Made by a program: the position numbers and the translations under genes. A stretch of 64,000 bases of DNA from NCBI GenBank assembly GCA_009903795.1, contig WYER01000012.1, positions 40,549-104,548 on the forward strand. The letters are read 5' to 3'. Position 1 is the first letter of the stretch. Every line of letters starts with the position of its first letter. Positions 26,532 to 35,569 of this stretch are shown in pieces. The notes under the pieces are model-generated. The model was not told the origin of the DNA. It was given only the letters and a program-made list of their open reading frames with translations, and made no database searches. This DNA comes from Nitrososphaerota archaeon. Its GTDB lineage: Archaea; Thermoproteota; Nitrososphaeria; Conexivisphaerales; UBA164.

Positions 26532-26866
26532 TGGAAAGAATGAAAACTTTAAAAATAATTAAAAAAGCTTATAGAGAAACAGGAAGAGCTTTATGGAGGG
26601 CGGTGTATAAAGCGGGAGTAAAAAACGCTTCAAAACATGTTGTTAACGTTTCTAAGTTAAACAGACTTGTCCCAGAAAACGCTTACGTTGTAGTATTAGG
26701 TAAAGTTCTCGGTGGGGGATCTTTAACTAAAAAAATTCATGTGGGGGCCTTCTCATATTCAAAGGCAGGCAGAGAAAAAATAAATAAAGCGGGCGGTGAA
26801 GCATTGCTAATTGATCAATTTATTGAAAAGTATAAAGATCAGGGTGGTATAATAATTGTCAAATAA
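26528..26866 (+). CDS. rpl18e: 50S ribosomal protein L18e
   Basis: This is eL18, shared by archaea and eukaryotes and related to bacterial L15. The motif VVNVSKLNRLVPENAYVVVLGKVLGGG and the following AFSYSKAGREKI are typical. Its 112 residues match the family. It overlaps rpoD by four bases and L13 by 11 bases. ATG at 26528 and ATG at 26531 are both possible starts. Confidence 0.95.
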   Translation: MMERMKTLKIIKKAYRETGRALWRAVYKAGVKNASKHVVNVSKLNRLVPENAYVVVLGKVLGGGSLTKKIHVGAFSYSKAGREKINKAGGEALLIDQFIEKYKDQGGIIIVK

Positions 26867-27305
26867 TGAGACAATTTATATAGATGGATCTGGGCTAATA
26901 ATAGGCAGACTTGCTAGTAAAATAGCTAAACTGTTGCTCGAAGGAAAAAAGGTTTATGTCGTTAATGCAGAAAAGATTTTGATTTCAGGCAATAGGCGTT
27001 CAATTATTGAAGAATGGAAAAGAAAGCTTGAAATAAAAAGCATTATAAATCCCAGGCACAATCCGATACACTATAGAAGACCTGATAGGATTTTTAGAAG
27101 AGTTGTAAGAGGAATGCTTCCTTATAGAAAACCCAAAGGCAGAACAGCATACAAAAACTTAACAGTAGTTCACGGAATTCCTGAGCAGTTTAAATCTGTT
27201 AAGTTTTATAAACCAGAGGAGGCAATAGCAAAAGGCTTACCAACAGATTATATAATGCTAGGAGAACTAGCTAAAGAGTTAGGGTGGAATGGAAATGTCA
27301 ACTAA
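26856..27305 (+). CDS. rpl13: 50S ribosomal protein L13
   Basis: This is uL13. The segment IIGRLASKIAKLLLEGKKVYVVNAEK opens the core domain and FRRVVRGMLPYRKPKGRTAYKN carries the conserved basic loop. The 149-residue length is standard. The start is TTG at 26856, inside the end of L18e. Its stop overlaps S9 by 17 bases. All three genes are tightly coupled. Confidence 0.95.
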   Translation: MSNNETIYIDGSGLIIGRLASKIAKLLLEGKKVYVVNAEKILISGNRRSIIEEWKRKLEIKSIINPRHNPIHYRRPDRIFRRVVRGMLPYRKPKGRTAYKNLTVVHGIPEQFKSVKFYKPEEAIAKGLPTDYIMLGELAKELGWNGNVN

Positions 27306-27708
27306 AGCAAAATTAGTAAAGATATACTCAGGATCAAGGAAAAAAGCAAAAGCTTTTGTAATGATTGAGCCCGGAACAGGCATAATAAGGTATAACGGAA
27401 TGCTTTTGGAGACGCTTCCTGAGCATATTCAGTCTATAGTAAGCATACCGATAAAGTTAATTGGCGATAAAAGGTTTTCAGTTAACATAAGGATCAAAAC
27501 AAAAGGCGGGGGGGTTATAGGACAAGCATATGCTGCAGCTATCGCTATTTCAAGAGCTGTAGTAGACTATTTTAAAGATGAAAAAGATTTAAAAGAAAAA
27601 ATACTTAGCTACGATCGTCATTTGCTTATTGGAGATAGTAGACAGAAAGAACCTAAAAAGTTTGGCGGACCTGGCGCTAGAAGAAGAGAACAGAAATCAT
27701 ACAGATAA
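27289..27708 (+). CDS. rps9: 30S ribosomal protein S9
   Basis: This is uS9, whose C-terminal tail reaches the P-site tRNA. The segment IRIKTKGGGVIGQAYAAAIAISRAVVDYF and the terminal KKFGGPGARRREQKSYR are diagnostic. Its 139 residues are normal. It ends this ribosomal operon here; in many archaea rpoN, rpoK and S2 follow, but they are absent at this position. Confidence 0.96.
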   Translation: MEMSTKAKLVKIYSGSRKKAKAFVMIEPGTGIIRYNGMLLETLPEHIQSIVSIPIKLIGDKRFSVNIRIKTKGGGVIGQAYAAAIAISRAVVDYFKDEKDLKEKILSYDRHLLIGDSRQKEPKKFGGPGARRREQKSYR

Positions 27709-27792
27709 AAATTTCTATATTATAACAAATTATTTTATTTTAAATATAGCTTTATAAGAAACTTTAATAGGTCCTTCTTTAAAAAGGAAATC

Positions 27793-28023
27793 ATGACAAG
27801 GAAAAAAAGAAGAGTGATTAAACCATTTAAAAAAGTACTCCCTAAAATTCTTCGATGTCCAAGGTGTGGAGCTATATCTGTGATCGTAAAAAAGCAGGAT
27901 GACAAATGGGTTGCTGTCTGTGGCAACTGTGGCTTAAGATATGAAAAGCCCGTTACATCACAGGAATACATAGACATTTACAACGAATTCGTTGATGCTT
28001 TTAATGCCGGGAAGATAGGCTGA
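27793..28023 (+). CDS. Elf1-like transcription elongation factor
   Basis: The 76-residue protein has a basic N-terminus (TRKKRRVIKPFKK) and a single zinc ribbon made of CPRCGA and CGNCGL. This matches the archaeal Elf1 (Spt4-associated) elongation-factor family, found in TACK and Asgard archaea. It acts at the RNA polymerase. TATA-like sequence lies about 30 bases before the ATG. It precedes S10 on the same strand with a 52-base gap. Confidence 0.85.
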   Translation: MTRKKRRVIKPFKKVLPKILRCPRCGAISVIVKKQDDKWVAVCGNCGLRYEKPVTSQEYIDIYNEFVDAFNAGKIG

Positions 28024-28075
28024 ACTTCAAGATACGCGTAAAATAAATATAATAGGTATCAGGTGGTATATTAGA

Positions 28076-28402
28076 ATGGAACAGATAGCAAGAATAAAAC
28101 TAGTGTCAAATAACTTAAAGGATTTAGAAAGTGTAAGTGGCGCTATAAAAGATATGGCAGAGAAGATAGGGATTAAGGTAAGTGGGCCCATACCTTTACC
28201 TACAAAAAAACTACTAGTCGTGACTAGAAAAGCGCCATCTGGAGAAGGAACGCACACTTATGATAAGTGGGAATTAAGGTTACACAGGAGGCTAATCGAA
28301 GTCCCTTATAATGACAGGGTAATGGCTCAGATAACAAAACTTAACATTCCTCAATCAGTAAGTATAGAAATTGATTTTAAGACAGCAAAAACCAAAAAGT
28401 AA
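28076..28402 (+). CDS. rps10: 30S ribosomal protein S10
   Basis: This is uS10. The stretch IKVSGPIPLPTKKLLVVTRKAPSG and the following HTYDKWELRLHRRLIEV are classic. Its 108 residues are slightly long at the N-terminus. S10 usually follows EF-1A in archaea; here it follows Elf1. It converges with the NAC gene, with eight bases between the stops. Confidence 0.96.
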   Translation: MEQIARIKLVSNNLKDLESVSGAIKDMAEKIGIKVSGPIPLPTKKLLVVTRKAPSGEGTHTYDKWELRLHRRLIEVPYNDRVMAQITKLNIPQSVSIEIDFKTAKTKK

Positions 28403-28410
28403 TTCAAAAC

Positions 28411-28782
28411 TTAAGGGTTATTACTTTTCCTTTCCTGTATTTTTAATATAGCGAGGGCGATATCGCCGTTTGTTTCCCGCAAAACTTTTTCTGCTTCATC
28501 TTTGCTCACACCAGTTTCTTTTGCAACTAAAAGAACATCATCTTCTTTTATTTCTATAGGAACTTCTTCCCTTTCAAGCGGGTTTTTTGTGAATTCCCCT
28601 CCTATAATTTCAAAACTTAATGTTCCCTGCATTTTTACGAGGTTAACTGCAGGTTTTTTTATGATGTATTCTTCTTTATCAGTCCTTATTATAACCTCTT
28701 TTACATTTTGAAGTTCTTCTATTTTTACTCCCATCTTTTCGAGCATTCTTCTCATATCCCTGTTCATTCTAAACATTTTCAA
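28411..28782 (-). CDS. nac: Nascent polypeptide-associated complex protein
   Basis: NAC binds emerging polypeptides at the ribosome. The start MFRMNRDMRRMLEKMG, the central beta-barrel NAC domain (EYIIKKPAVNLVKMQGTLSF) and the C-terminal UBA helix set (AKETGVSKDEAEKVLRETNG) match archaeal homodimeric NAC. The 123-residue length is typical. The ATG may be either of the two near 28782. It lies opposite the ribosomal cluster. Confidence 0.93.
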   Translation of the reverse strand: MKMFRMNRDMRRMLEKMGVKIEELQNVKEVIIRTDKEEYIIKKPAVNLVKMQGTLSFEIIGGEFTKNPLEREEVPIEIKEDDVLLVAKETGVSKDEAEKVLRETNGDIALAILKIQERKSNNP

Positions 28783-29505
28783 TTAATTATCAAAAACAGA
28801 TTTACTTATAAACATAGTGCTTTTAACCCATTGGGGTTAAGGGGGCGGAACTCCCATTCAGTGAGGGCGGGCTAGTTAACCACTACTGCCGCAAGTATAA
28901 TGCCTCACTCTTCTAAGGAAATTTATTAAGTGCCTTTTTTGTTTTAACGATTAGGGAATAACAAATAAGGCTCGATAAAAAATTTGCGAGCTATATAAGC
29001 TATACCTTAAAGATAAATCCTAGATAAGTTTCGTAAAAAACTTAAGGGATATGATAAAGCCTTCGTTTTATATTTCAATGAATAATGCATCTACTTGAAA
29101 TAAACTAAAGGATCTCCTTCGTTAAATAGGCTGTTATGCAAGCTTAAAAGCCTTAATTTTAGGCTAAGACTAGAAGCAAGAACTTAAGAGTTATTTACTT
29201 TATGCTATCAATAATTCTCTATAATTTGTTGTACTAATAGGTCGAAACCCAAAGCATGACCTTATATTTGTAAACACTTTGTTGAAATGAAAATAATGAG
29301 CGGGCGGGCTTCCTGAATAAGAAATTAAACAAGCTAAAATGAGGCCCTTAGTTTGAACTATAAAAACTAAGGTCTAAATTTGGTATTATAGGAAGCAACA
29401 TAAGATTTACGTATAGATATAATTGCTTACGTGAATGCTACCATTATAGAAGGTTTAAGTTTTTACTAAATAAATATATTCTACTTATTAATTTAATTTA
29501 ATAGA
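28783..29505. other. Non-coding 720-base region with transposon-end-like motif
   Basis: No gene can be read here. At 28821 a copy of the dispersed 35-bp motif is followed by an inverted repeat AGTGAGGGC...GCCTCACT (about 28859 to 28910) that could fold into a hairpin. The remaining 590 bases are AT-rich with many stops in all frames. It may be the carcass of an IS200/IS605-type element or contain an unrecognised structured RNA. Confidence 0.45.
28821..28855 (+). repeat. Dispersed 35-bp motif, copy 1
   Basis: TTTTAACCCATTGGGGTTAAG and the following GGGCGGAACTCCC match three other sites in the window (42828, 45861 on the minus strand, 53706). One of the others sits just upstream of a tnpB relic, so the motif is probably a transposon left end. 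Confidence 0.6.
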
Positions 29506-30024
29506 ATGTCTGAAGATTTAAAGGAGACACTTTTTATGATTAAGAGGCTTGGAATGCTTAACTCAATTAAAGCGGAATTTAGCTTAAATAGACCCGACTT
29601 TAAATTTGATTATATAAAAATAAACGGTCCAAAAGAAGGCGAAATACTTGATATAGGTTTGTGGCTTGCGCCAGTACTAGCCGAAAGAGGGCTGATAAAG
29701 GTAGGATTAGAAGATTTTGAAGCGGAAGTTTTTAATGCCATAAATAAAGAAAAGATATTAGGACAGCATCAGATAGGGCCTCTTCCACAGGACTTTTATC
29801 AAAAGTTCAATCTTTATATTAAGTTAAAAAAAGATGACAACCGGATAAAAATGCATGTTTATGATTTAATTAAAATAAGGATGAACAAGATAATTCAGAT
29901 GGCCTTTCAAGATGTAGAGCTAGATAAACTTGCAAGCTTATTAACTCCTGAAGAGACCATACTCTTTGAAAGATTAAAAAACGACCTCAAAGAATGGTAT
30001 TCAAACGTTTTTAGTGATGGGTGA
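29506..30024 (+). CDS. gins23: GINS complex subunit Gins23
   Basis: GINS links the MCM helicase to other fork proteins. The N-terminal beta domain precedes the helical domain, the order seen in Psf2/Psf3. DIGLWLAPVLAERGLIKV resembles the PLWLA segment of these subunits. The helical half includes RMNKIIQMAFQDVELDKL. The stop overlaps the mcm ATG. The gins23-mcm pairing is the same as in Sulfolobus, which supports Gins23 over Gins15. The length of 172 residues is appropriate. Confidence 0.85.
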   Translation: MSEDLKETLFMIKRLGMLNSIKAEFSLNRPDFKFDYIKINGPKEGEILDIGLWLAPVLAERGLIKVGLEDFEAEVFNAINKEKILGQHQIGPLPQDFYQKFNLYIKLKKDDNRIKMHVYDLIKIRMNKIIQMAFQDVELDKLASLLTPEETILFERLKNDLKEWYSNVFSDG

Positions 30025-32063
30025 TGGTGTATACACAGTCAAAACTTTACGACCAATTTGAGCTCTTTTTAAAGAGCGTAACTACTCCTGATGGAAAATA
30101 TAAGTATAGAGAGCAGATAGCAAAGCTTGCATCTATAGGTAAAAAATCGATAGTAATAGATTATCAAGACTTGTTAAAGTTCGATCCGGATCTTGCTATA
30201 TTACTAGTTGATAACCCTGATGTGGCAATACAAGAGCTTAACAAAGCAGCTTTTGATACATTAAAAGTAGAAAACCCAACATATGCAGAAGAAATTAAAA
30301 ATGAGTTCAAAGTTAGAATAAGGGGGCTTTCAGACAGGCTTAACCTACGAAACGTCAGTTCTAAGTATATCGACAAGCTGGTTTCTATAGGGGGAATGGT
30401 TGTGAGGACATCAGAAGTTATGCCTCTTATTAAGGTTGCGGCCTTCGTGTGCCCATTGGGGCATGTAAACTATATGTTGCAATCAGATACAGTTTTAAAA
30501 AAACCAGCAAAGTGCGCTGAGTGTGGCGAAAAAAGCCTTGAGCTTGATAAAACTAGAAGCATATTTACGGATTATCAAGTCATAAGGATTCAGGAATTAC
30601 CCGAGGAACTTCCGCCCGGTCAATTACCACAGTACATAGATATTGAAATAGATGGAGATTTAGTTAATGTATCAAGACCCGGGGACAGAATAGTTGTAAC
30701 GGGCATAATAAGGGCTGATCAGGAAAAGGTAAAAAGAACGGCACCGCCTAGTTTGTTCAAGATTAAGCTTGAAGGGCTTTGGATTGAAGAGTTAGCAAGA
30801 GGGAACGAAAAAATTGAAATAACTCCAGAAGACGAAATAAAAATAATAGAAATAGCCAGAAACCCAAATGCTTATGAAATTTTAAAAAATTCTGTTGCGC
30901 CAGGGATATTTGGTCATGAAGATATAAAGGAAGCTTTATTGCTTCTTACTGTTGGATCGCCTCAAGTAACGCTCCCTGACGGGCAAACGCTAAGGGGAGA
31001 CATAAACATATTGCTTGTGGGAGATCCAGGTACGGCAAAATCAGAATTTTTAAAATACATTTCGAGGTTAGCGCCAAGGGCTCTTTACACTAGCGGAAGG
31101 GGATCAACGGCAGCAGGTCTTACTGCGGCCGTAGTTAAGGAAACTAACGGGATGATGATGCTTGAAGCAGGAGCTGTTGTCCTTGCCGATCAGGGAATTG
31201 CTTGTATAGATGAGTTTGACAAAATGAAGCCTGAAGACAGGAGCGTTCTCCACGAAGTTATGGAGCAACAAACAGTGAGCGTTGCAAAAGGAGGTATAGT
31301 CGCAACGCTTAATGCAAGAACCTCAATACTCGCAGCGGCCAACCCCGTGTACGGAAGATATGATCCTTACAAAAACCTATATGAAAACATAAACTTACCA
31401 ATACCTCTCCTTACAAGATTTGATCTTATTTATGTAATTAGAGACATTCCTGATAAAGAAGGTGATGAAAAGCTTGCGGAACATATATTGGAAATAAGAA
31501 GAAAAAGCTCGTACAAAATCGCGCCCCCGATCGATTTTATGCTTTTGAGAAAATATATTGCTTATACGAAAAGGATAAACCCAGTGCTCAGTGAGGAGGC
31601 ATCAAAGAAAATTAAAGAATTCTATCTACAGATGAGATCTCTGAGTCAAGAAGGGACAATAACCATCACGGCAAGACAATTAGAAACTCTTATAAGACTT
31701 ACTTTAGCTAGGGCAAGGTTGTTACTAAAAAACATAGCCGATGAGGATGATGCTGAACGGGCCATAGCTCTTGTTAAAAACATGCTGGAAACTGTAGGTT
31801 TGGATGTAAGAAGCAAAAAAATAGATATTGGAGGTATCTTACAAGGGAAACCTGCAAGCGAAAGGAACAAGCTACAAATAGCGCTAGAAACGATAAAGAA
31901 GCTATGCGGACCTAACAATGAACCGATAGATGAAAAAAAGCTGATCGAAGAATTAGTTAGGACAGGCAAGTTTACTGACGAAGACGCAGTAAGAATTATA
32001 ATGATAATGCTCAAAAACGGGCAAATATACGAAAAAGCTTGGCGTAAATACTGCATCGTTTAA
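30024..32063 (+). CDS. mcm: Replicative DNA helicase MCM
   Basis: MCM forms the hexameric helicase at the replication fork. The N-terminal domain contains a zinc motif CPLGH...CAEC at about residues 140-170. The AAA+ core has Walker A GDPGTAKSEFLKY, Walker B GIACIDEFDKM and the arginine finger LLTRFDLI. A C-terminal winged helix ends the protein. Its ~679 residues are full length. GTG at 30021 and ATG at 30024 are both in frame; the ATG overlaps the gins23 stop. Confidence 0.97.
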   Translation: MVYTQSKLYDQFELFLKSVTTPDGKYKYREQIAKLASIGKKSIVIDYQDLLKFDPDLAILLVDNPDVAIQELNKAAFDTLKVENPTYAEEIKNEFKVRIRGLSDRLNLRNVSSKYIDKLVSIGGMVVRTSEVMPLIKVAAFVCPLGHVNYMLQSDTVLKKPAKCAECGEKSLELDKTRSIFTDYQVIRIQELPEELPPGQLPQYIDIEIDGDLVNVSRPGDRIVVTGIIRADQEKVKRTAPPSLFKIKLEGLWIEELARGNEKIEITPEDEIKIIEIARNPNAYEILKNSVAPGIFGHEDIKEALLLLTVGSPQVTLPDGQTLRGDINILLVGDPGTAKSEFLKYISRLAPRALYTSGRGSTAAGLTAAVVKETNGMMMLEAGAVVLADQGIACIDEFDKMKPEDRSVLHEVMEQQTVSVAKGGIVATLNARTSILAAANPVYGRYDPYKNLYENINLPIPLLTRFDLIYVIRDIPDKEGDEKLAEHILEIRRKSSYKIAPPIDFMLLRKYIAYTKRINPVLSEEASKKIKEFYLQMRSLSQEGTITITARQLETLIRLTLARARLLLKNIADEDDAERAIALVKNMLETVGLDVRSKKIDIGGILQGKPASERNKLQIALETIKKLCGPNNEPIDEKKLIEELVRTGKFTDEDAVRIIMIMLKNGQIYEKAWRKYCIV

Positions 32064-32148
32064 AATAAATTAAATTAACAAAAAATCTAACTTTATTATG
32101 CTAATGTTTTTAAATAGAAGGTTAGATATTTATATACAAGGACCAAAA

Positions 32149-32292
32149 ATGGTAGAAGCATATTGTGTTAAATGCAGAGCAAAAAGAGAAATCCAAAACC
32201 CGCAAGAGATAACCTTAAAGAACGGAAGAAAAGCAATAAAAGGCGTTTGTCCGGTCTGTGGTACGACCCTTTATAGGATTTTGGGAAAGTAA
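32149..32292 (+). CDS. Small zinc-ribbon protein (DUF5679-like)
   Basis: The 47-residue product MVEAYCVKCRAKREIQNPQ has two CxxC pairs (CVKC and CPVC) and matches a small zinc-ribbon family of archaea often annotated DUF5679. The track start at 32098 adds 17 residues with no family similarity, so I use ATG at 32149. A TATA-like TTTTAAATA lies about 40 bases upstream. The function is unknown. The position after mcm may be incidental. Confidence 0.78.
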   Translation: MVEAYCVKCRAKREIQNPQEITLKNGRKAIKGVCPVCGTTLYRILGK

Positions 32293-32363
32293 TCTACACG
32301 ATATTTTTATGATTTTTTTGAAATTTAAATAATAGGCAATATTAAGAGGAAGTATAAGTTAAA

Positions 32364-34034
32364 ATGATAACAAAGATTCGCTGGCTGGAAATCAACATAT
32401 GGATAGCCCCTATAATAATGGGGGTACTAATAGGGCTTGCAGTTTCAATTGCTTTTTATATATTTTACGGGCTTTGGAAAATATTTGAAAAAGCTCTGCT
32501 AATAGTTCCTAAGCTGTCATTTTCTTTTATCTTTTTGAGCATAATACTTTCTAGTCTTCCTATTAGGATGTTTCTCAAAAGAAGACCTAAAGATTCTTTT
32601 GACATAATTCTCGAATACTATCATACGTCTCCAGAATCTTTCTCGTTTAAAGAATCTTTAATTTATTCTTTATCGTCCTTTCTTTCGTTTGCATTTGGGG
32701 CCCCTGTAGGCCCAGAAGGAGGGGCAGCCATGATAGGAGCCGGCATAGCAAAGAAGATGAAAGAAACGTTCAAGGTAAACATAGAGAGCAACACTGTTCT
32801 TCTTACAGGTTTAGCGGCAAGTTTTACGGCGCTCTTTAAAGCTCCGATAAGCGGTTTTTTGTTAGCTTTAGAATTACCTTATAAAGGCGACCTAGAAAAA
32901 GATCCATTTCTTCCTTCGGCTTTAGCATCTGCAACCGCCTATTTGACATCTTTTGTGTTAAAGACACCTTCATTAATCTTGGTTCAAAACATCCAGATGC
33001 CAGGAATTTCTACGAGCATGATAGCTATATCCCTTGGATTTGGCGTTCTTTCAGGAGTTTTTTCAGTGGTTTTCATAAGTGTTTACAAAGCTTTTACTTA
33101 TGTAGCGCAGAACCTTATGAAGTTAGCAAGCTTTCCTATGCTCATACTAATAGGGGGGCTTCTTGTTGGATTTTTGGGATATCGCATTCAACCATCGATA
33201 GGTCCAGGTTTTTTGTTGTTGAACAACACGATCTATATGAAGCTTAGCATTTTTTCTGCTATAATTATTTTAGTTTCAAGGTTAATAAGCGTGTCATCTG
33301 TTATAAACTTTGGAGCAAGCGGCGGATTGCTTCTTCCAAGTATAGAGATAGGAGCTTTATTTGGATACATAACTGGTTATCTTCTCTATCCAAAATATTT
33401 GATTGTTTTTGTCCTTTTAGGAATGGCAACAATGGCGGCCGGAGTTAATAAACTAGTACTGGTACCTGTTACGTTTTTGTTAGAGCTTGTTGGGGGTAGC
33501 ATAGCGATACCTATTCTTATAGCTTCTATTACAAGTTATTTTATAAGCTATAAGTTTACAATTTATGAATATCAGCCCGCTAACAAGCTAGATAAGGGCA
33601 CATTTGCGCTTGAAAGATTCTACATTAAAGCTCTTAAAACGGCGCCCCAAACATTAGAAATAAATATAAGCGAAATCATGAACAAACAAGCAGTTTATAT
33701 TGATTATACTAAAACTGTTTCAGAAGCATTTGACCTTCTTAAACAAAAAATGATAAAAATATTACCTGTTGTCAACGAAGAAAAGATCTTCTTGGGTTAC
33801 ATTTCTATAGAATACCTTGCATCTCTTCCAGATCGTTATAAATCACTTCCTTTAGCTGAATTGGAAATAAAGAAAGGTTTAACAGTAAGTGAAAATTCAA
33901 CGCTAAAAGACTCCATAGAGCTTATGCTCAACTCTGGCGAGGACCACATATTTGTAGTAAACAAAAAGTGGGAACTTGTTGGCGTTATTACAGAAGTTGA
34001 CATAATTAGGTATCTGTTAAAGGTGATCTCGTAA
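32364..34034 (+). CDS. ClC-type chloride transporter with CBS domains
   Basis: This membrane protein has about ten hydrophobic helices (residues 10-400) and two CBS domains at the C-terminus (from about 430). The selectivity and gating segment GAPVGPEGGAAMIGAG retains the glutamate that marks proton-coupled exchangers, and GASGGLLLPSIEIGALFGY matches the GxFxP-type motif. The CBS pair suggests control by nucleotides. Length 556 is typical. Chloride/proton exchange helps acid-tolerant cells, but the physiological use here is inference. Confidence 0.9.
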   Translation: MITKIRWLEINIWIAPIIMGVLIGLAVSIAFYIFYGLWKIFEKALLIVPKLSFSFIFLSIILSSLPIRMFLKRRPKDSFDIILEYYHTSPESFSFKESLIYSLSSFLSFAFGAPVGPEGGAAMIGAGIAKKMKETFKVNIESNTVLLTGLAASFTALFKAPISGFLLALELPYKGDLEKDPFLPSALASATAYLTSFVLKTPSLILVQNIQMPGISTSMIAISLGFGVLSGVFSVVFISVYKAFTYVAQNLMKLASFPMLILIGGLLVGFLGYRIQPSIGPGFLLLNNTIYMKLSIFSAIIILVSRLISVSSVINFGASGGLLLPSIEIGALFGYITGYLLYPKYLIVFVLLGMATMAAGVNKLVLVPVTFLLELVGGSIAIPILIASITSYFISYKFTIYEYQPANKLDKGTFALERFYIKALKTAPQTLEINISEIMNKQAVYIDYTKTVSEAFDLLKQKMIKILPVVNEEKIFLGYISIEYLASLPDRYKSLPLAELEIKKGLTVSENSTLKDSIELMLNSGEDHIFVVNKKWELVGVITEVDIIRYLLKVIS

Positions 34035-34069
34035 AATGAAGGCTAAGAACCTTTTAGAGGTAGATTCTA

Positions 34070-35335
34070 ATGCAGAAGGCTTCGAAGAGACCATCTTGGT
34101 TTAATTTTCTTATACCTTATTATGCTAGCCAAGAAATTGTAGTTAACATAGTTCCGCTTTATATACTTTACCTGGGGGGCAACGTTATTGAGGTTGGGTA
34201 TGCTTTAGCTCTTTACAACATAATTCCTATTTTTACTTCTATAGTTAGCGGCAGGTTGGCTGACGTTACAGGCATGAGAAGAAATATGATAACAGCCAGC
34301 CTTATCATAGCTCTTGTAGCATTTTTTATAATGTACTTTGTCAAAAACATATTGGGTGTAATAGTTGCCACAACGCTTTTTTCTTTTGGCTTTTCATTTG
34401 CAATACCAATTATAGGATTGTTGCTAACTGAAACTTTGCCAAAAAATATGTGGGGACAAGGTAACTCATGGTCTTTTATGTTCATGTTAATAGGATATAT
34501 AGTAGGGATGATCCCCACAATTCTTGTTTCTATAAAACTTCCTATCTTTTATGGACTTTACGTAATATTTGCATATCTGATGCTTGCATTTTTATTCAAC
34601 TATTTTTATGTAAAGGATCCTCCAGTAGCTTTTGAAAGAAGGAGTGAGGTCAGGAATTTTAACCTTTTCCTTCACAGGATACTAAAATGGCCTGCTATGA
34701 CGCTCAGAGCGCCCAGACTTAGTGACTTTAAGATACTAAAGGGCATAAAAAGTTCTGTTTCTTTTCAGCTTCCAATAATAATTGCAGCAAGCTCTATGTT
34801 CTTTTTGGCAACAAATCTCTTCTTCACTTCATATTCGCCTTATCTTGTTTATAATAAAGTTCCTTATTGGATGGTTTTAACAGCAAGCACTTACATACTT
34901 ATAGTAAACTCAATTGGCATGCTGCCTAAAATAAGACAAAAAGCCCAACAGGCAGACGTTGCATTTATAGTAGACATGTTGCTAATTAGAGTTATAGGTG
35001 CGATAAGCGCTTCCATCGTAGCTTCATATGTATACGGTATAGATAGCTTTTATATCACATTTTTGATATTTACAATGCTTGGATTAGCTTATACACCAAT
35101 TTACGTAGGTTTAAGTTCGCTTCTTTATTACAATTTACCCTCTATAAATCAGGGAGCAACGCTTGGGGTTTACAGCTCTTTTGTTAATCTTAGCTTATTT
35201 TTGGGATCTTTGTTCTCAGGTTATATTTCTTATTATGAAGGATACAGCTTTACATTTTTTGTTGCGGCTTTATTTTTTATGTTCTCAGCAATTATACTAG
35301 AATGGTTCTATAAAGTTCATGAACGCGAGTTCTGA
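34070..35335 (+). CDS. Major facilitator superfamily transporter
   Basis: Twelve hydrophobic helices in two halves are visible. The loop between helices 2 and 3 reads SGRLADVTGMRRNMI, the MFS signature GxLaDrxGrR. The central cytoplasmic loop (about residues 185-225) is rich in basic residues. The substrate is unknown. The gene begins 35 bases after the ClC stop and ends near a transposon-rich region. Length 421 residues is standard. Confidence 0.88.
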   Translation: MQKASKRPSWFNFLIPYYASQEIVVNIVPLYILYLGGNVIEVGYALALYNIIPIFTSIVSGRLADVTGMRRNMITASLIIALVAFFIMYFVKNILGVIVATTLFSFGFSFAIPIIGLLLTETLPKNMWGQGNSWSFMFMLIGYIVGMIPTILVSIKLPIFYGLYVIFAYLMLAFLFNYFYVKDPPVAFERRSEVRNFNLFLHRILKWPAMTLRAPRLSDFKILKGIKSSVSFQLPIIIAASSMFFLATNLFFTSYSPYLVYNKVPYWMVLTASTYILIVNSIGMLPKIRQKAQQADVAFIVDMLLIRVIGAISASIVASYVYGIDSFYITFLIFTMLGLAYTPIYVGLSSLLYYNLPSINQGATLGVYSSFVNLSLFLGSLFSGYISYYEGYSFTFFVAALFFMFSAIILEWFYKVHEREF

Positions 35336-35493
35336 TAATCTTTGAAGCTCAATTAATTAAATTAAAAAGAGCTTTATCGTGCTTGGTAATATTTAATAAT
35401 TTAATAAAACTAATAACAAACCTAGTCTATTTTTGTACTTTGATGTTAACTTCAGCTTAAAGTTTTTTATTATGCCCTATTTCAAGCAAATGA

Positions 35494-35540
35494 TTACAAA
35501 ACGAACGAAAGCCTCACCTCTTCTAGAGGCGGGTGCTGTG
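35494..35540 (-). repeat. Hairpin resembling a transposon right end
   Basis: The plus strand ACAAAACGAACGAAAGCCTCA, then CCTCTTCTAGAGGCGGGTG, aligns base by base with 48661-48707 (ACAAAGCAAATGACAAACCTCGCCCTTTCTAGGGCCTG). Both contain a short stem with a TCT loop. Related hairpins near tnpB relics suggest IS200/IS605-type ends. Confidence 0.5.
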
Positions 35541-35569
35541 TTGAATAATTATTTATAGCGTGGCTGTCA

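Noticed and set aside
28859-28912. CRISPR-like repeat or spacer signal near the 28.8-kb motif
   Set aside because: Only one inverted repeat is present, with no array of equal spacers anywhere in the window.
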